From assembly GCF_010015445.1 (NCBI RefSeq), contig NC_053126.1:15564669-15628668 (forward strand): a DNA stretch of 64,000 nucleotides, written 5' to 3'. Numbering within the stretch: the stretch's first letter is position 1; each line of letters begins with the position of its first letter. The position numbers and the translations under genes were made by a program. Source of the stretch: Perca fluviatilis (lineage: Eukaryota; Chordata; Actinopteri; Perciformes; Percidae). The notes beneath the pieces were generated by a model. The model was not told the origin of the DNA. It saw only the letters and a program-made list of their open reading frames with translations, and did no database searches. Shown piece after piece: positions 56,901 through 64,000 of the stretch.

Positions 56901-59864
56901 AACACAATAACTGTCCGGTTCACAAAATGCCCCAGAGCAACAATCTATCATGCAACTTTCCAAATGCAGAAATGCTAGTAAAGGCAAAACTCTCCTGCAT
57001 CAATCATCTTATACAACTTTCCTTGCCATTGATAAGGCCTCTGGGTATGCATCATTACTGAAGCATCATTCACTAATCTAGCTTTGTTTCTGAAATATCT
57101 AACAGAGACCTCAACCGAATAGATGCAGCATAACTCTAAAGCTATACCGCTTCATGTATTCTGACTAAATAAGCCGTGGCAAAGCATGCCACTCTCATCA
57201 TACCTTAGGGCTGCAGATGTTACACTATGTATGACATTGCTGGATGAGAGCCTCACTATCTGATAATGGGGTGAAGCAGAGTTCAGAGGAGACGGAGCAT
57301 AATGCTGCAACATCTTCTGCAACTTGGCTGCTGCAAAGAAGACAGGAAATAGTAGTAGTAGATCATCTGGTTGGTTTTGTAGCTATAAGTCCTTCAGCTG
57401 TGAAGATTACATTTACAAAAATCAAAGAGGAAGCTTTACTTTAGCTGCTCATTAAACTCAGACTAACAACAAAAGCCCATTTATTTTTTTGGAGTGTGTG
57501 TCAGTGTCAATTTGTATCTTAAACATGCATGAACATCATCCAAACACATATTGTATTTTGTCTCTCTCTCTATGCAATAGCCTTCTCCCAGTGTGCCTGA
57601 TGAATATCTGTGATTCTATGTGAATCTATAAAAACGCTGCTGCTCTTTGATCCTGAGAAACTGCTCCCAAGTCCTGAAGTTAACTTTCAATGTTTTATAT
57701 TGCTAAAAAAAACATTGTGCAGTCCAACTGCATTATTGCTGCTGTAGCAGTAAAAAAACAAAACAATTATCTTCACCAATAGGGAGATATTACTTTAAAT
57801 GTCTGTATTAAAAAAAACTTTTACCAAGTCTGCATAATCCAGGACGTGCCTGTGAGGGATAGCACCCCTAGTTAAAACATGTTGAACAGTATATACATTC
57901 TAAGTCTAATGCTAACAACCAAGTAACCATGCTCATCATGGTTGTAGCCTAATTTGGTCAGTCTGTCTGGGGGATTCAGTCGTCAGAGGATATCATATGC
58001 ACTGCTTGGCTAATCGTTTGCCGCCTGCTGGCGTTTCTCTGCTGAGCTGTGTTTGGAAAATGTGTCAAGTCGAAGGTTTTGCTCATCCTCCGCCTCTTAC
58101 GCAGACTTCTACATTTTACCTTTTCCGTGCCTCAGTGAATTTTGATGAAATGGTTGCTGAAGTGTCCTTTTCCCCTGCCTTAGTGAAATATTCCACAACT
58201 GGGCTTAAGCTGCTCTTACATGCTGCATGCATTTTAGAAATGTGCTCAAAAGCAACAGCGTGACATTGTACAGTACTTCAATGAATATGCAAGTCAAATG
58301 TGTCAGCAGGTAGACCGTACAACATTGTGTTGAAGGATCAACACACTCACTTGATTATTCAAATGCTTTGTGTTTGCATAGAACAGTTATTTCACTGCCC
58401 AGTATATAGTAGTTAATTGTCTAACTTTTCCAACATCTATGAAATAATAAAATCTGTACAAAAATACAAGGGATCACTTAATGTTAATAGTAACACACAG
58501 CAGTAACACAACATTTAATTATTCATCACCTGTCTCCTGTCCCTAGCTTCCAGAGATGTTTTACTGGGAGGAAAACATAAAGTATTTACAGCCTCCAGTC
58601 AATATATAAAAGTTATTTTCATTTGCCAACACCCAAACTATTTTTAATTATTAAACATGGACCGGAAGAAGATACTGTGTCTATTTTACACGACAACATG
58701 ACATTAACAGTAGTGTGTGCAACATACGGAGATAGTGTTAAGCCTAAAAAAACACACGTGAAATACAGTGGTACAGATTTCAGCAGCTGTGTAATTTGGC
58801 TAACCTCTGAACCGCAAAATGTTTGTCACTGACCCTGTTACAATGTGAGGGAGCAGAGTGCGACTAACCTGTGTCCCATTTGGGTCACGGCTCCAGTGAC
58901 CCAGCATCTGGATGCTCCAAGCCTCTTCTGAAAACATTCACATTCTCATTCCGAGGTCACGTCTGATGAATGTGGGTGGTAAGCAATGGCAAACGGTTGT
59001 ATAACATTTGAGATGTACCTGTATTGTGTAAGTGTTAGTGTGTGGGGCTTTTCTGTGTTGTACATGCGTGTGGGAAGAGTTGGATGCTGTTTCATACACT
59101 CTTTCATGGTGTGTGTCGGACCTGTGATCTGTGCTGGCTGTGAAGCAACATCAACCCTACAGGGAGCCTTTGATTTTCTGTTACCATGTTCGCCATCCTA
59201 CACTGTTTCTGTTTCATGCACTGAGTGGTCCAGTTTAAAGATTTATAGTAATCATCACTGCAGAGAATGAGCCCACATTGGACTTTTTAAAGATTAAAGA
59301 AATAGACTGATTAATCATCCTGGCCAATATATTGACTGATATTATTTTATTACCTCCACAATGAGGTTATGTTTTTGGTTTAATATCAGTCTAAAAAAAT
59401 CCAGTATTGTTATAGTAAAAAAACAATGGGAAAACTGAATAAAGTGGCTGTTTATTTGTTATTTAAAGAGACAGACCCTAAAATCATAAATCATTGACTT
59501 TCCTCTTACCAGTAGTGCTAGTAACACTGGGCAACTCACAACTCACTTTTTTTTTATTTTGAGGTGAACTGTAAATTATAAAATAATTAAAATGTGAATA
59601 GTAAAGTCATTAAAAAAATGACTTCATCCTCTCACTGTTCAGTCACTAGTCCTGACAGAAAGCAGGGATTTGTGCTGGCAAAATGGCATTTCTGTTGGCT
59701 GTACAGTTGGATTATTTTGTTTTCCTCATTGTGCTTGCCCAATGTGTATTTTGGCAACTAAAGTCTAAAGGCCAGTGCAGTTTTGATGCTAAGGATTACA
59801 GGTTTTTTGTTATATCATAACTACATGTCTCGTCATTGCTTCATGCTTTTTCTGTGGCTTAAAC
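53926..59864. other. gcgr upstream flank, no gene seen
   Basis: The 5' untranslated exon(s) and promoter of gcgr must lie here or beyond, but I cannot place them. No coding exon of another gene is recognised. The largest chance frames are 53765-54196 (plus) and 54183-54476 (minus); the first overlaps gcgr exon 1 on the other strand. Confidence 0.5.
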
Positions 59865-60332
59865 CAGTGTTGTAGTACTCGAGATCAGTCTTAATCTCGA
59901 GACCGGTCTAAAGACAAATTTTTTAAGGTCTCGTCTCAAAATCGATCACATTTTTACTCGGTCTTGTCTTGGTCTCGGATAAAGGATTTAGGATTTTATT
60001 TCAATAACGGTCAAGCCCACAGCTGCAGGGATTTCGCTAAATTGCCTGTGCATTGTCTGATTTATGCCTATGTGTTAAAACTTCAAATGCAACCAATAAC
60101 TTGACTTATATCTAATTTGATATTGTACACCCCATTCTCCCTGCCCCCTTTACACACACTCCCAAGAAAGTGAATCCGTGAGACAGGAGAAGCTCTGGCT
60201 GTCTAACACAAATCTGGTCTTGGTCTTGACTTGGTCTCAAACCCTCAAAGTCTTGGTCTTGTCTCGGTCTTGATACAATCTGGTCTTAGTGTTGACTTGG
60301 TCTCGGTGTAGGTGGTCTCGACTACAACACTG
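59865..60332. mobile_element. hAT-like MITE with perfect 8-bp target duplication
   Basis: 468 bp flanked by GCTTAAAC on both sides (59857-59864 and 60333-60340). The ends are inverse: CAGTGTTGTAGT on the left and ACTACAACACTG on the right. The interior holds many GGTCTTG and GGTCTCG motifs. The 8-base duplication and CAGTG ends fit hAT. No transposase. Confidence 0.88.
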
Positions 60333-60599
60333 GCTTAAACACAGAATTTAATCCTATTGAGGAGCAACCCCTAATATGGATGACATGCTATACAGTTTGT
60401 TATACACTAAATCCTCTCTCCCATTTGTTACAGTAAATTGTATGGCCATAGTCAAACTGTCCCTGATTTCTACTCCATGGCTTTTCCTTCGAGTTAGGTT
60501 TGTTATTTCCTGGTAATTTTAATTTTATTTTAATTTCACTATACCTCGTATACTGTATATTACACATGTTTTATTGTTGTATAAAATGTATGAGCAGTA

Positions 60600-60700
60600 A
60601 TTTGTTGTTGTTGTTTTAACCTGTGAAGCACCTTGGTCAACCATGGTTGTTTTTAAGCGTGCTATATATAAATAAATTGATTGATTGATTGATTGATTGA
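60600..60700 (+). mobile_element. LINE 3'-end fragment with (TTGA)n tail
   Basis: Sequence with GAAGCACCTTGGTCAACC, then GCTATATATAAATAAATTGA and five TTGA units. This is the form of a non-LTR retrotransposon 3' terminus. Its 5' limit is unclear. Confidence 0.55.
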
Positions 60701-61659
60701 ACAAGAAGAAAATGTGTTCCTCCCTCCAAAATTTACCTAATCTGCCCGCAGCTGCTTATTTCAGTCGATATATATATTGAGGTGATTCTTCAGGCCCCAC
60801 GCAAAGGTATCAGTTTCCTCTTGGGAGAACCTGTTGTGGGCTCTTCATCACAAAACTGTTAAGATTTCCATTACACAAGGCACACTGCTTTTAAAAAGAG
60901 GATTATATTGATCATGAGCCAAGCCAGGACAATCACACCTCCTGATAACACAAGCCAACAATTTCCAGCTGTGCCGTTGCCTCCTAACACAAAATGAACA
61001 AAGATCAGTTGCCTGAGATGACAACCAGATAAATTACAGACCACTATTGTTGCCAGTTTCAGCAGAGCGGGACCACCATCTTGTAGATACTGTCTGGTCT
61101 CAGCTTAGCTCAGCACGTAGCTTATTTGTTTCTGCCTGTGTACTTGCTGATATTATTCACTGGCTGGCACAAAGATGAAGGGAAAAGGACTTGAGGAAAT
61201 GTCTGCATAGTTTGTATTACTTGCACTCACTGTTTCTGTGGTAACCTTCTCACTCCAACTACAGATCCAACCTTTAATTTACATCTCATCAGCAGTAAAG
61301 CTGGCCCACACAGCAGACCTCAGCCACTGCCAATGTGTCAAGCCAAAAGTACAGTCTTTACAATATATGTCAAACATAATATGCCAAGAATCACAATCTG
61401 GGAAAACGTAATTGGACTGAAAGGTGCTTGTAATAGTCTAAAGGAGACAGACAGAAACATTGCATTCATTAAATGGAGTGAATGCACCTAATTAACTGGT
61501 CATTTAGAATAAAACAAGTGAAAGATCTCTGTTCATGCCAATTTTGAGTGTTTTGGCAAATTGCGTCACACAAAGCCAGAATAGTCAACATTGCATTTGG
61601 TTGTGTAAGCAGAGAACCTAGTCAGTGCATGTAATCCACCCAGGCAGTGAGAACATTTA

Positions 61660-62215
61660 CTTAAGTGCTTACTTGAATGAAATTTTGAGATACTTTTACT
61701 GTACTCAAGTATTTTATATGCAACTTTACACTTCTATTTCTACTTCTGCTTCAGGGAAAAATTGTGCATTTTACTCCACTATATTGACACCCACATATCC
61801 AATTACTCTGGCTGATTGGACCTTTAGTCAGGTTAAAGGTGGTATGATGTCACCAAACTCAATGTACTTATTAGAATGATATCAGGGTAAGTTTTCCCAC
61901 ATTTAATATAAAAAATATGTAATCCTTTTATAAAATATGATGCATTATTATTGATTTAACTATCAACCATGATAACAACTAGGCTACTTAGAGTTTGCTT
62001 TATGTAAACCTGCTACAACATTAAATGCATTGGTAGTAACAAAAACATATCACTGGCAGAGTCCACTTTACATAATGTATATTTTTAGCCTACTTTTGAT
62101 ACTTTTAGTACATTGTACTAATAATACTTACCTATTTTTAATCTATAAAACATGAATATGTGTGAATTAAGCAAAGCATCTGAATACTTCTTCCAAAACT
62201 GCAAACAGGTCAATA
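61660..62215. repeat. Diverged copy of the ACTTAAGT-type repeat
   Basis: Shares ACATTTACTTAAGTGCTTAC, ATTTTGAGATACTTTTACT and CTGAATACTTCTTCCA with 12107-12590. The middle differs, so it is either longer or has another insertion. Confidence 0.55.
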
Positions 62216-64000
62216 ATCCAACCAATAACTGAACCCCCCTGAGTATCAAAATGAGGGACCATGTATAACCCGAATCAATTCAGCTCCTAAAAACCCTCAA
62301 ATCCAGTGGAAGGTTGCTCAATGAATTCATCAGGGCAACAAATGCAAACCAGTGATTTGTGACTGTATATTTCTACAAGAGTGGCATATAAAGCACACAA
62401 CTAGTACAGCATTTCAGAATTGTCTTTTGAGAATAAAATGACTGCTTTGTCACAGTTATAAAGCTCCCTGTGACATTTACACCAATTACCTGAGACTTGG
62501 TATAAACAAGCAATCAATGAGCAAAACAAACACAGCAATTGCACCTATCAACACTTGCAAGTTAGCATGATAAGTCAAACACACTGACTCAACTATCGAG
62601 GAATAGAAAACAGTTCTTACTGTGACATTTACTAAAAGCATTTTCCTGTGCCAAAAGAGGATGGTAAGGCTGCTCTGTTTGTGGTGTCAACAGAATTGTA
62701 TGTGTGAAAGGATGTATTGATAAATGGCCAAACTGGTTGTTTGCTCCAACAGCTGAGTGATTCAATGATGCTGCTTTTATTACTTTATAGTAAAAGTCCC
62801 AATTATGACTAACATTTTATCATCAAACATGACTGGCAAGGGCTTTACTTATGATGCTCTGACACTGTACAACTCCGCTTAGTCCTAATAAGGGCTGGAG
62901 TTCAGGGACAGGAGCCGCAGTTTGATGAACAAACATTGCATGTGATCAGAACCACGTGATAAACCTGTCTAATTAAGTCCGGTGGTAACTGGATCTGTTC
63001 AGGGAAATAAACAGATTTTAAGGAAAAGGGGAAAAAATTCCTTTCACTTTCTCTTGACACAATTTCTCCCCAAGGGAAATAAAAAAGTTTCTATACAAGA
63101 CAAATCACATCATGAGGAGTAAAATCAGACTTAGCAGAGTCACAAAACAGATCTAAAAAAAAATCAAAGAGCCACAATTAACACTTTCAGGAGACTTGAG
63201 GTCAACAATGTGACTGCTCCTGATATATGATGTATGTACTGTTTACAAGCGACTGATGGGATTGTAAGAAATATAAGGAAAGAAGAACGAAAAAAACAAT
63301 AGACATGAGAGATAGATAGAAAGAGCTGGAGAAAAAAGACATAAAGGATGTACTGTAACTTACTTGACTTCCTTTCAATGTTGCCACATTCAGAGATACT
63401 CCCAATTTGCACTCTTTTCACACACAAAAAAACATTATTTTTAAATGTTAAATATATATGTTCATCAGAAGACCTTACACAAGTCCTCCGACTCTGTAAC
63501 ATTGAATGCTTATGAGATAACTCTAAATAGACCTGCTGAATTATGAAAGATACTGTGTGAGCCCTACACCATGTGACCTCTTTGTGTAGCGACATCTATT
63601 GAATGTAGCGCTCTTATGGATACTGTCAGTGTTTATGTATAGTAATCCCCTGAGCTCCTCGTTGCTGCTCTGTCACTCCGCCATAAGCCTGGAATTTATC
63701 AAACACTTGGTTTATCATACACAGTGGCAAAGCTGCACAGCGTAGTGGACCCCATACATAGATACAGTGAATCTCTTAAACCTTATTAAGTGAGGCAGTA
63801 CAGCCCCAAAAAAAGGAGAGGCTGCAGGGGAAGAGTTCACACTGCATGCTCAAAGGCTGCTTAATAGAAACACAGACATGGGACATTTAAAAAGAGATAA
63901 CTAACCATAACCTTGGGTATTTTTGACATTAGTGCACTTGCAATCCTGCTCTGCATTCCTGACTGAAAATGCACCAATAAATTAGGTAAAGAAGGTCAAG
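62216..64000. other. No gene seen
   Basis: The minus-strand frame at 63164-63595 (143 aa) is the longest here but has no recognisable domain, and its sequence is AT-rich. I treat it as chance. Confidence 0.5.

Noticed and set aside
63164..63595. 143-aa minus-strand frame
   Set aside because: AT-rich chance frame without domain, repeats or neighbouring exons.

Overview
The window is nuclear DNA from a ray-finned fish, most likely a percomorph teleost. The reasons are intron-split vertebrate genes with GT-AG junctions, AT-rich intergenic DNA, many (TG)n and (TA)n microsatellites, and a dense load of small DNA transposons, SINE and LINE relics of teleost type. Only two protein-coding genes can be supported. 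Most long open frames elsewhere are chance frames, often crossing microsatellites.

Layout. 1-2.4 kb: repeats and a TTAA-flanked piggyBac-like MITE. 2.4-6.2 kb, plus strand: the mitochondrial dicarboxylate carrier gene slc25a10. Ten of the expected eleven coding exons are present and in frame, but the short exon carrying the second carrier signature is missing. 6.2-42 kb: about 36 kb with no recognisable host gene. It holds a decayed Tc1/mariner element, an L2/Maui-like LINE carcass broken by two later DNA-transposon insertions, nested MITEs, foldback structures and microsatellites. 43.5-53.9 kb, minus strand: a complete 13-coding-exon class B1 G-protein-coupled receptor gene of the glucagon receptor type (gcgr), 523 aa, with several transposons in its introns. 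53.9-64 kb: the gcgr upstream side, with one well-preserved hAT MITE and LINE debris but no gene.

slc25a10 and gcgr point toward each other. SLC25A10 and GCGR are also close neighbours on human 17q25.3, which supports both identifications. They are not known to act together; they share ancestral linkage.

No wholly new biological system is visible. The most notable observations are the missing slc25a10 exon, glucagon-receptor residues that depart from the family pattern, a perfect 21-bp hairpin beside a gcgr splice donor, and an insertion whose terminal repeat has been amplified into a nine-copy array. All coordinates were read by eye and no database search was possible.
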